Part shown: one piece after another, positions 1 through 5,211 of the stretch | Numbering within the stretch: the first letter of the stretch is position 1 | Layout of the letters: each line of letters begins with the position of its first letter | Assembly (NCBI GenBank): GCA_946539635.1 | Contig: CAMNHS010000079.1 | Location: 1 to 6,433, forward strand | Length of the DNA: 6,433 bases | DNA from: an uncultured Prevotellaceae bacterium | GTDB taxonomy: Bacteria > Bacteroidota > Bacteroidia > Bacteroidales > Bacteroidaceae | Direction: 5' to 3' | Notes under the pieces: model-generated | Seen by the model: the letters and a program-made list of their open reading frames with translations, nothing else | What the model was told of the DNA's origin: nothing | The model's database searches: none | Made by a program: the position numbers and the translations under genes

Positions 1-1316
1 CTCTGAAGCCCTGATGGAATATTTATAGAACTTTTGGCTTCCCAAGTAGTTCCCCAATCGGTGGAGTAGTAGAGTTTTCGGACGTTTGGATAACCTCCTG
101 TGGCAATTATTCCGTCAGCATATGATGTGGCAGACAGATATGGCATACGAGGCAATACTTTATAGTGATTGTTCCATGCTGGAGTAATGAGACACCAGTC
201 CTGTGGGACATCATCTATGATTTTGCTCCAAATTACAGCCTTGTCAACGTTTGGTGCTTTGATGTTTGTGGCATTATTCTCCTTATTTGCCAATATGATG
301 GCACGCCCCATTGACGGATCAGTAAGCAGGCTTGTTGAGATGAAGTTATAGTCGTTGTACGGAAGACTGTCACCAACAACATATTGCATTTCTTCCATGT
401 CATCGCTGGAGAATGATGCTGTCATAGGGTCTCCTCCTGTTGCTACTTCTATCTTCTTTTGGTCATTCACTCCATAGAAATAGTCCAGAAAACCTCCAAG
501 GATGGCTCTCAGGTTGCAAGGTGTGCTGGTTGTCCAGTCATCAGAACATCTCAACTGACCATCATGAAGCAAGTACATCTTGTTCCCGTAGGCTGCCATC
601 GTAGGTCTCTTGAACTGTTCAAATGGCACGGTTATCTTTGTTGACGGTGTGCTATATTCTGTGCTCCAGGTATTTCCGTCTGTTGTCTTTAATACCTGTA
701 CTCCGCAACATAAGTCATTGGAGGCATCACGAGAGGTGTCTGCTGCCAGGACATAGAACGCATCATCGCTGGAAAGTGCTTTTAAAGTAATTAGTTTCTT
801 TCCTTTTATATCATTGCAATCATTCAGACGAGTCCATTTTAGGGAATCAACACCAACCTTATGTATTCTTATATCAATAGTGTAATCCTTCGAATGTGCT
901 TTGTCGGATGATGTTACTCTTATCTTACGTGGCTTGGAGAAATCAAGCGTGTCTGTAGCGTAATATGTTCTCGCAAAAGAGTCCTTTTTCTCCAATGTCT
1001 CAAGAACTCCAGTGGAGTTGTTCTTGAAAGACAGGTTAAGAAGTATCTTGGACGGAATTGTACGTACTGGTAATGAGTCAGGATTGTAAATCTCGCCCTT
1101 TATGTGGTCTATGAAAATAGGGTAGGTCGTCGATGATGGCACGAAGGTAGAATACGAATTACCTGTTGCATTCTGCCTGCGAAGTGATCCAAATGTTGCA
1201 GCAGTGATACCTACCTGGTCACTTGGTGTGATACCTTCGTCACTTGACTTACACGATGCTGTCAGCAGCATTAGCGCTGCTGACAACATTATGGTTATGT
1301 TTTTAAATCTGTACAA
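1..1316 (-). CDS. DUF6242-like predicted surface lipoprotein, C-terminus beyond left edge
   Basis: I translated this frame by hand. It is open for 438 codons, from a TTG at 1316 to the window edge, with an in-frame stop just upstream at 1329-1331. Starting at TTG gives a good lipoprotein signal: basic n-region (YRFKN), hydrophobic stretch (residues 7-19) and a lipobox-like TASC with lipidated Cys22. The first in-frame ATG (1289) would lose the basic residues, so TTG is preferred. After the Cys comes KSSDE, an acidic stretch compatible with surface export in Bacteroidota. Residues 30-150 carry the pattern I associate with DUF6242 (YPIFIDHIKGEIYNPDSLP, then TDTLDFSKP, then KDYTIDIRIHKVGVDSLKW). 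The rest looks like a beta-propeller: a shortened Asp-box TTDGNTW (211-217), a kelch-like YGNKMYLLHDGQL and a perfect Asp-box STDWGTTW (418-425). Function is unknown; surface glycan or ligand binding is only a guess. It lies 25 bp behind the dehydrogenase gene and is probably cotranscribed. Confidence 0.82.
   Translation of the reverse strand, partial: MYRFKNITIMLSAALMLLTASCKSSDEGITPSDQVGITAATFGSLRRQNATGNSYSTFVPSSTTYPIFIDHIKGEIYNPDSLPVRTIPSKILLNLSFKNNSTGVLETLEKKDSFARTYYATDTLDFSKPRKIRVTSSDKAHSKDYTIDIRIHKVGVDSLKWTRLNDCNDIKGKKLITLKALSSDDAFYVLAADTSRDASNDLCCGVQVLKTTDGNTWSTEYSTPSTKITVPFEQFKRPTMAAYGNKMYLLHDGQLRCSDDWTTSTPCNLRAILGGFLDYFYGVNDQKKIEVATGGDPMTASFSSDDMEEMQYVVGDSLPYNDYNFISTSLLTDPSMGRAIILANKENNATNIKAPNVDKAVIWSKIIDDVPQDWCLITPAWNNHYKVLPRMPYLSATSYADGIIATGGYPNVRKLYYSTDWGTTWEAKSSINIPSGLQ
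1260..1285 (-). repeat. 10-bp inverted repeat within the lipoprotein signal-peptide codons
   Basis: TGTCAGCAGC and its exact reverse complement GCTGCTGACA flank a 6-nt spacer. In the minus-strand mRNA this would fold into a stable 10-bp stem with a 6-nt loop. It covers codons 11-19 (LSAALMLLT), starting about 30 nt after the proposed TTG start and directly after the alternative ATG. No U-run follows, so it does not look like a terminator. It may simply reflect Ala/Leu-rich codons. Confidence 0.5.
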
Positions 1317-1341
1317 AAGAATTGTAAATTAAGATTTGTTT

Positions 1342-2151
1342 TTAGGATGGTTGTTTTCCAATGTATGCAAGGATACCACCATCAACATATAATACGTGTC
1401 CATTCACTGCATCAGAAGCATGAGAAGCCAGGAATACTGCTGGTCCACCCAACTCTGATGGGTCGAGCCACCGTCCTGCTGGAGTCTTTGCGCAGATAAA
1501 GCTGTCAAATGGATGACGGCTGCCGTCTGGCTGTCTCTCACGCAGCGGTGCTGTCTGTGGAGTAGCGATGTAACCAGGGCCAATGCCGTTGCACTGGATG
1601 TTGTACCCGCCATACTCTGAGCAGATGTTTCGTGTGAGCATCTTCAGACCACCCTTGGCAGCTGCATAGGCAGATACTGTCTCACGACCCAATTCTGACA
1701 TCATAGAACAGATATTGATGATTTTTCCTTCCTTACGCTCCATCATTTCAGGCAATACTGCTGCAGAACAGATGTATGGCGCAACAAGGTCGACGTCTAT
1801 AACCTGCTGGAATTCTGCACGCTTCATTTCGTGCATAGGAATACGTTTGATGATACCTGCATTGTTTACGAGGATGTCAATCTGACCAACCTCCTTGTGG
1901 ATGGTATCTACAAGTTTCTTCACACCTTCTTCATCAGTAACGTCACAAACATAGCCTTTGACATTGGTTATGCCAGCTTCCTTATAGTTGTCAAGTCCAC
2001 GCTGTAATGCTGCTTCATTGATGTCGTTGAAGACAATCATTTTAGCACCAGCGGCAACAAATGCCTTCGCAATGTTGAAACCAATTCCGTACGATGCGCC
2101 TGTTATCCAGGCATTTTTCCCTTCGAGGGAGAAATTTGATAAGTTTGCCAT
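1342..2151 (-). CDS. Short-chain dehydrogenase, gluconate 5-dehydrogenase type
   Basis: A 269-residue cytoplasmic NAD(P)-dependent oxidoreductase of the classical SDR family. Visible motifs are the Rossmann glycine motif TGASYGIG (17-24), Asp43 after the second beta strand (a cofactor-selecting position), NNAG (96-99), and catalytic Ser149, Tyr162 and Lys166 in YAAAK. Arg103 and the Ser-Tyr-Lys spacing match what I recall for Streptococcus suis gluconate 5-dehydrogenase (Arg104, Ser150, Tyr163, Lys167). The position usually held by the structural Asn of the SDR tetrad reads Asp (DVDLVAPY, Asp121). The likely reaction is interconversion of D-gluconate and 5-keto-D-gluconate, or a related sugar-acid step. 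A KduD-like 3-dehydrogenase role in uronate breakdown cannot be excluded, and no kduI neighbour is present. It is slightly longer than the usual 250-260 residues because of an insertion at RERQPDGSRHPFDSF. It starts at ATG 2151, 22 bp after the CoA-transferase gene, so cotranscription is likely. Confidence 0.85.
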   Translation of the reverse strand: MANLSNFSLEGKNAWITGASYGIGFNIAKAFVAAGAKMIVFNDINEAALQRGLDNYKEAGITNVKGYVCDVTDEEGVKKLVDTIHKEVGQIDILVNNAGIIKRIPMHEMKRAEFQQVIDVDLVAPYICSAAVLPEMMERKEGKIINICSMMSELGRETVSAYAAAKGGLKMLTRNICSEYGGYNIQCNGIGPGYIATPQTAPLRERQPDGSRHPFDSFICAKTPAGRWLDPSELGGPAVFLASHASDAVNGHVLYVDGGILAYIGKQPS

Positions 2152-2173
2152 AGTAGTAATAAATTTTGGATAG

Positions 2174-3679
2174 TTATTCTTTGATATATTCAGAGAAATC
2201 TGTCAGGTGCATATCTCCCTTTCTGCGGAGAGTGTCATGCATAGCAAAAGCACAAGGCAGGTTGTGATGTGTTTGTCCACCAGTTGCTATCTTAACGTAT
2301 TCACGCAGGATAGGACGATAGTCGGGATGTGCGCAGTTCTCTATTATCAACTGGGCGCGTTCTATTGGAGCCTTGCCACGTAAGTCTGCAATACCCTGCT
2401 CTGTGATGATGACATTAACATCATGCTCAGAGTGATCCTGATGGCTTACCATAGGCACGATAGATGATATCAAACCGCCCTTTGCTGTAGAAGCGCAGGT
2501 GAAAATAGAGATATATGCATTGCGTTCGAAGTCGCCTGAACCGCCAATACCGTTCATCATCTTTGTACCGCTGATATGTGTGGAGTTTGCATTGCCATAT
2601 ATATCAACTTCGATAGCAGTGTTAATGGCAATGACTCCAAGACGGCGTATTACCTCAGGAGAATTGCTTATCTCAGATTGACGGATTACAAGATGCTTTG
2701 AGAATAGGTCGAGATTATCATATACCTTCATCAAGCACTCGTTGTCAACGGTAAGAGAACATGTAGATGCGTCCTTTACACGACCTGACAGCATCATGTC
2801 AACGATAGCGTTCTGGAAAACCTCAGTATAAATGTTGAAATCAGGCACGCTCTTGTCCTTGCCGAGAGCTGCGAGAATGGCGTTGGCTGTTGAGCCTACA
2901 CCACTTTGTAATGGCAGAAACTCTGGAGGGATGATGCCGCGTTTCATGTCACCTAGCAGGAAGTGTGCTACGTTTGCACCAATCTGGTCGGTAATAGGGT
3001 CTGTTCCTTTGAAAGCACGTGCCTCATCAGGTATGTTACACTCTATGACGCCGACTACCTTAGACTTCGGAATAGACAGATATGGCTTTCCAATCCTGTC
3101 TCTAACCGATGTGATCATGTATGGCTGGCGATAAGGGGGATTTTGTGGCTCGAAAATGTCGTGTAGCTGTCCAGCACCTTCGTTGTGGAAACTGTTGAGC
3201 TCTAAAATGATTTTTTCTGCCATCATTGCAACAGTAGGGGAAATTCCTCCTGCAGCAGTGAGGGAAACATTGTACTTGTCCCCGGCATCTTCAATCTTAC
3301 AAACCTCTATGATACCCCAATTCAACGGACCATAGAAGCCATAGCGCAACTCTTGCGCCATGTGGCTGAGGTGCAGGTCGTTGTAACGGATTTCATTTTT
3401 GTTTACAGAGGCACGGAAGTCTGGATTCGTGGTGTAAGGGGCACGGAAGTCTATAGCCTTAGCTACCGCTAAGTCACCATCTGTACTTTGACCTGTTGAG
3501 GCTCCTGTAAACAAGTTAATCTTGAAAGGATTGCCCTTCTCGTGTTCTGCTTGGGCAAGTTTTGCCAACTCTTTTGTTGTGGCTTTTGGCGCTCCGGCGG
3601 GTGTAAATCCCGACAAGCCTATTGAGTCGCCATTCTTAATGAGCGAAGCCGCTTCGGCGGCAGTGATAGTTGTATACAT
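2174..3679 (-). CDS. Acetyl-CoA hydrolase/transferase family protein (probable acyl-CoA:carboxylate CoA-transferase)
   Basis: A complete 501-residue cytoplasmic enzyme of the Ach1/Cat1/AarC family, near the family's usual length. Members move CoA between acyl-CoA and a carboxylate such as acetate, succinate or propionate; many annotated hydrolases are really transferases. Family marks are GFTPAGAPK near the N-terminus (24-32), QSGVGSTANAI (258-268), the likely catalytic Glu286 in IYTEVFQ, the CoA-site stretch SGTKMMNGIGGSGDF (370-384) and ITEQGIADLRGKAP (425-438). In succinate- or propionate-forming Bacteroidota such an enzyme could link succinyl-CoA or propionyl-CoA to acetate; the exact substrate cannot be read from the sequence. 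The ATG at 3679 lies about 25 nt behind a good Bacteroidota promoter, and a 12-bp palindrome sits 2 nt before it. It is the first gene of the leftward cluster. Confidence 0.93.
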   Translation of the reverse strand: MYTTITAAEAASLIKNGDSIGLSGFTPAGAPKATTKELAKLAQAEHEKGNPFKINLFTGASTGQSTDGDLAVAKAIDFRAPYTTNPDFRASVNKNEIRYNDLHLSHMAQELRYGFYGPLNWGIIEVCKIEDAGDKYNVSLTAAGGISPTVAMMAEKIILELNSFHNEGAGQLHDIFEPQNPPYRQPYMITSVRDRIGKPYLSIPKSKVVGVIECNIPDEARAFKGTDPITDQIGANVAHFLLGDMKRGIIPPEFLPLQSGVGSTANAILAALGKDKSVPDFNIYTEVFQNAIVDMMLSGRVKDASTCSLTVDNECLMKVYDNLDLFSKHLVIRQSEISNSPEVIRRLGVIAINTAIEVDIYGNANSTHISGTKMMNGIGGSGDFERNAYISIFTCASTAKGGLISSIVPMVSHQDHSEHDVNVIITEQGIADLRGKAPIERAQLIIENCAHPDYRPILREYVKIATGGQTHHNLPCAFAMHDTLRRKGDMHLTDFSEYIKE

Positions 3680-3681
3680 GT

Positions 3682-3693
3682 TTTACGCGTAAA
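3682..3693. promoter_or_regulatory. Perfect 12-bp palindrome, candidate operator
   Basis: TTTACGCGTAAA is its own reverse complement. It lies between the -7 box and the ATG of the CoA-transferase gene, ending 2 nt before the start codon and roughly 10-20 nt after the expected transcription start. As RNA it could form only a 4-bp stem, so a DNA site for a dimeric repressor is the more natural reading. No regulator gene lies in the window, and the protein is unknown. Confidence 0.4.
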
Positions 3694-3709
3694 TATTCAA
3701 AATCGTGTG

Positions 3710-3738
3710 CAAAGATATAAAAAAAAGGTGAGAGCAAG
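3710..3738 (-). promoter_or_regulatory. Promoter of the CoA-transferase/dehydrogenase/lipoprotein cluster
   Basis: On the minus strand, TATCTTTG (3717-3710) fits the Bacteroidota -7 consensus TAnnTTTG exactly. CTTG (3738-3735) lies 17 nt upstream and serves as a partial -33 TTTG element. The predicted start is near 3702-3706, leaving a 5' leader of about 25 nt before the ATG at 3679. Confidence 0.6.
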
Positions 3739-3740
3739 AT

Positions 3741-3778
3741 AGGAAGCCTTCCTTTTTCGCGTTTTTTTACTAAAAAAA
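3741..3778. promoter_or_regulatory. Two short dyads in the AT-rich divergent spacer
   Basis: AGGAAG-C-CTTCCT (3741-3753) is a 13-bp dyad just upstream of the leftward -33 region. T7-A-C-T-A7 (3762-3778) is a 17-bp dyad made of opposed A and T runs. The A-rich half lies about 45-60 bp upstream of the greA -7 box and could act as an UP-like or bent element. Both could be chance in such AT-rich sequence. Confidence 0.25.
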
Positions 3779-3821
3779 TATAAAAATTAACGATAAGATG
3801 GAACAAAATAAGAACTTTTTA

Positions 3822-3829
3822 TACCTTTG
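3822..3829 (+). promoter_or_regulatory. greA promoter -7 element
   Basis: TACCTTTG matches the Bacteroidota -7 consensus TAnnTTTG. No convincing -33 TTTG is seen 17-21 nt upstream, where the sequence reads GATGGAAC, so the promoter may be weak or helped by the A-rich tract upstream. The predicted start is near 3833-3837, giving greA a leader of roughly 70-75 nt. Confidence 0.5.
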
Positions 3830-3842
3830 TACCGAAATTTTA

Positions 3843-3905
3843 ATGAAGGTATATGCGACTCTGAGCTTACTCGGGGTTGTTGTTTTTTTGTATAAATACA
3901 GATAA
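3843..3905 (+). CDS. Possible 20-codon leader peptide upstream of greA
   Basis: ATG at 3843 opens a 20-residue frame, MKVYATLSLLGVVVFLYKYR, that ends with TAA at 3903-3905, 3 nt before the greA ATG. The peptide is hydrophobic in the middle with basic ends, like a tiny membrane peptide. It begins only about 6-10 nt after the predicted transcript start, and its codons run through the whole leader hairpin and U-run. Translation could therefore control folding of the hairpin and feed ribosomes to greA. A 20-codon frame can easily occur by chance and no ribosome binding site is visible, so this is a candidate only. Confidence 0.22.
   Translation: MKVYATLSLLGVVVFLYKYR
3855..3889 (+). terminator. 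Terminator-like hairpin (candidate attenuator) in the greA leader
   Basis: An 11-bp stem pairs 3855-3865 with 3870-3880 around a CTTA loop: five G-C, two A-U and four G-U pairs, with no mismatch. It is followed at once by TG and then seven Ts (3883-3889), the layout of an intrinsic terminator. It lies after the predicted greA promoter and before the greA start, so it could end some transcripts as an RNA of about 50-55 nt. The four G-U pairs make it moderate rather than strong. Confidence 0.45.
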
Positions 3906-3908
3906 AAT

Positions 3909-4373
3909 ATGGCTTACATGTCAAAAGAGGGCTACGAAAATATGGTAGCCGAACTCCACCGCCTTGAGGCGATAGAGATGCCTAAGGCAAGTGCTGCTAT
4001 TGCAGAAGCACGTGATAAAGGTGATTTGTCGGAGAATTCCGAGTACGATGCTGCTAAAGAAGCGCAGGCTAATTTGGCTATCAGAATAAATGCGTTAAAG
4101 ACTCAGATAGCAGGTGCTAAGATTGTAGATAAGAGTCGTCTTTCTACTGATGCTGTGCAGCTACTCAGTAAAGTTGAAATGACAAACCTTGGTAATAAGG
4201 CAAAGATGTCTTATACCATAGTAAGTGCTAATGAGGCTAATCTTCGAGAGGGAAAAATCTCTATCGAAACACCTATCGCACAGGCATTGCTCAACCATAA
4301 AGTGGGTGATGAAGTGGAAGTAAAAGTTCCAAACGGTATTCTGAAACTTAAAATTGAGAATATTAGTTACTAA
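3909..4373 (+). CDS. greA: Transcription elongation factor GreA
   Basis: A complete 154-residue protein, close to the usual 155-160. GreA binds the secondary channel of RNA polymerase and stimulates cleavage of backtracked RNA, rescuing stalled complexes. Residues 1-75 form the antiparallel coiled coil. Its tip motif GDLSENSEYDAAKEAQ (38-53) carries the acidic residues Asp39 and Glu42, equivalent to E. coli Asp41 and Glu44, which help hold the catalytic metal ion. Residues 80-154 form the FKBP-like domain, ending in the typical SIETPIAQALLNHKVGDEVEVKVPNG stretch. The ATG at 3909 gives MAYMSKEGY, in line with family starts; Met4 is an alternative. No Shine-Dalgarno is visible, as usual in this phylum. 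The leader contains an attenuator-like hairpin, so expression may be controlled after initiation. The HIT gene follows on the same strand 73 nt downstream. Confidence 0.97.
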   Translation: MAYMSKEGYENMVAELHRLEAIEMPKASAAIAEARDKGDLSENSEYDAAKEAQANLAIRINALKTQIAGAKIVDKSRLSTDAVQLLSKVEMTNLGNKAKMSYTIVSANEANLREGKISIETPIAQALLNHKVGDEVEVKVPNGILKLKIENISY

Positions 4374-4375
4374 AT

Positions 4376-4438
4376 AAGTTTCAGGTTGCAAGTTTCAAGA
4401 ACTTTTGACTTTGACCCTTAACCTTTAACCTTTAACCG
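4376..4438. repeat. Degenerate 7-bp tandem repeats between greA and the HIT gene
   Basis: The 63 nt divide into nine heptads: AAGTTTC, AGGTTGC, AAGTTTC, AAGAACT, TTTGACT, TTGACCC, TTAACCT, TTAACCT and TTAACCG. The last five are variants of TTRACCY, and AAGTTTCA recurs exactly 14 nt apart. The array fills nearly the whole spacer from just after the greA stop to 8 nt before the HIT start. No convincing terminator or promoter is seen in it. Confidence 0.6.
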
Positions 4439-4446
4439 TTACAAAG

Positions 4447-4845
4447 ATGGATGTTTTCTCAAAAATTGCTGCTGGTGAAATTCCCAGTTATAAGTGTGCA
4501 GAGAATGAAGAGTTCTACGCATTCCTTGATATTAATCCTGTAGTAAAGGCTCATGTCCTCGTAATCCCACGCCGAGAAGTTGATTATCTCTTTGATATGG
4601 AAGATGATGAGATAGCCCGTTATTTCGTGTTCGCCAAGAAGGTGGCAAAGGCTATCAAAGAGGCTTTCCCTTGTAAGAAGGTCGGCATGAGTGTCTTTGG
4701 TTTGGAAGTAGCACATGCTCATATCCACCTGATGCCAATGGACACAGAAGGTGATATGGATTTCCGTAGGGAGAAGTTGTCATTGCCGGCAAGCGAGATG
4801 GAAGAGATTGCTAACAAGATTTTTGCAACCTTCCAGAACCTTTGA
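4447..4845 (+). CDS. HIT family protein (histidine-triad nucleotide hydrolase/transferase)
   Basis: A 132-residue cytoplasmic protein. HIT proteins of the Hint branch hydrolyse nucleoside phosphoramidates or acyl-adenylates to release AMP; the physiological substrate in bacteria is often unknown. The signature HAHIHLM is present with His90, His92 and His94, and by family precedent the middle His92 is the nucleophile. The N-terminus (DVFSKIAAGEIPSYK, then FYAFLDINPVVKAHVLVIPRR) is standard for the family, with Asp28 and Asn30 in the nucleotide-binding strand. Many bacterial relatives begin CIFCKI and bind zinc; here this reads DVFSKI, so that zinc site is absent. The stop codon TGA (4843-4845) lies inside the second heptad repeat. 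I recall greA followed by a HIT gene as a common arrangement in Bacteroidota; no functional link between them is evident. Confidence 0.93.
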   Translation: MDVFSKIAAGEIPSYKCAENEEFYAFLDINPVVKAHVLVIPRREVDYLFDMEDDEIARYFVFAKKVAKAIKEAFPCKKVGMSVFGLEVAHAHIHLMPMDTEGDMDFRREKLSLPASEMEEIANKIFATFQNL

Positions 4846-4861
4846 CTTTAGACCTTAGACT
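4834..4861. repeat. Second degenerate 7-bp repeat, across the HIT stop codon
   Basis: The heptads CAGAACC, TTTGACT, TTAGACC and TTAGACT run from the last HIT codons into the spacer before rbfA. They share the unit (T/A-rich plus GACC/AACC) and the strand of the array upstream of the HIT gene. The HIT stop codon TGA lies within the TTTGACT unit. Confidence 0.5.
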
Positions 4862-4868
4862 TAAAATT

Positions 4869-5204
4869 ATGCAAGAAACACGACAAAACAGAATATGCAG
4901 GCTCTTACAGAAAGAGTTGAGCCTTATTTTCCAAAGCCAGACACGGGCCATGAGGGGTGTGATGGTTAGTGTTACTCGTGTGAGGGTCTCCCCGGACTTA
5001 AGCATCTGTACAGCATATCTGTCCATTTTCCCATCAGAAAAAAGTGAGGAATTGCTGCAGAATATCCAACGTAATACTTCACAGGTACGCTATGAGTTGG
5101 GAACGAGGGTTCGTAATCAGTTGCGTATAATTCCAGAATTACGCTTTTTCATTGATGACAGTCTTGATTATATCGAACGTATAGACGAGTTGTTGCAGAA
5201 GTAA
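4869..5204 (+). CDS. rbfA: 30S ribosome-binding factor RbfA
   Basis: A 111-residue protein with a single KH-like domain that binds the 30S subunit during late maturation of 16S rRNA and helps cold adaptation. Family features are the N-terminal ETRQNRICRLLQKELSLIF, the central MVSVTRVRVSPDLSICTAYLSIFP and the C-terminal RYELGTRVRNQLRIIPELRFFIDDSLDYIERIDELL. The frame is open further upstream to a TTG at 4842, but those nine codons come from the heptad repeat and would overlap the HIT stop. The ATG at 4869 gives the family-like start MQETRQNRI and is preferred. It lies 23 nt after the HIT gene, and the permease gene follows 7 nt later, so rbfA and the permease gene are very likely cotranscribed. 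Confidence 0.95.
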   Translation: MQETRQNRICRLLQKELSLIFQSQTRAMRGVMVSVTRVRVSPDLSICTAYLSIFPSEKSEELLQNIQRNTSQVRYELGTRVRNQLRIIPELRFFIDDSLDYIERIDELLQK

Positions 5205-5211
5205 ATACGCC

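Noticed and set aside
169..644. Two plus-strand frames of about 60 codons (169-351 and 459-644)
   Set aside because: They lie opposite the continuous minus-strand lipoprotein frame, which has signal peptide and domain features; the plus-strand peptides look like nothing known.
1287..1289. ATG at 1289 as start of the lipoprotein gene
   Set aside because: It would leave a signal peptide with no basic residue and only 12 residues before the Cys; the TTG nine codons upstream gives a normal signal peptide.
2832..3166. Plus-strand frames of 100 and 67 codons inside the CoA-transferase gene
   Set aside because: They are antisense to a well-conserved enzyme gene and their translations show no recognisable motif.
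4389..4410. AAGTT/AACTT inverted repeat after greA as an intrinsic terminator
   Set aside because: Only five A/T-rich pairs and a short T run; the sequence is better explained by the 7-bp repeats.
4386..4413. TTG with 17-nt spacing to TGACTTTG as a promoter for the HIT gene
   Set aside because: The -7 box deviates from TAnnTTTG at a conserved base and lies within repeats that create such matches by chance.
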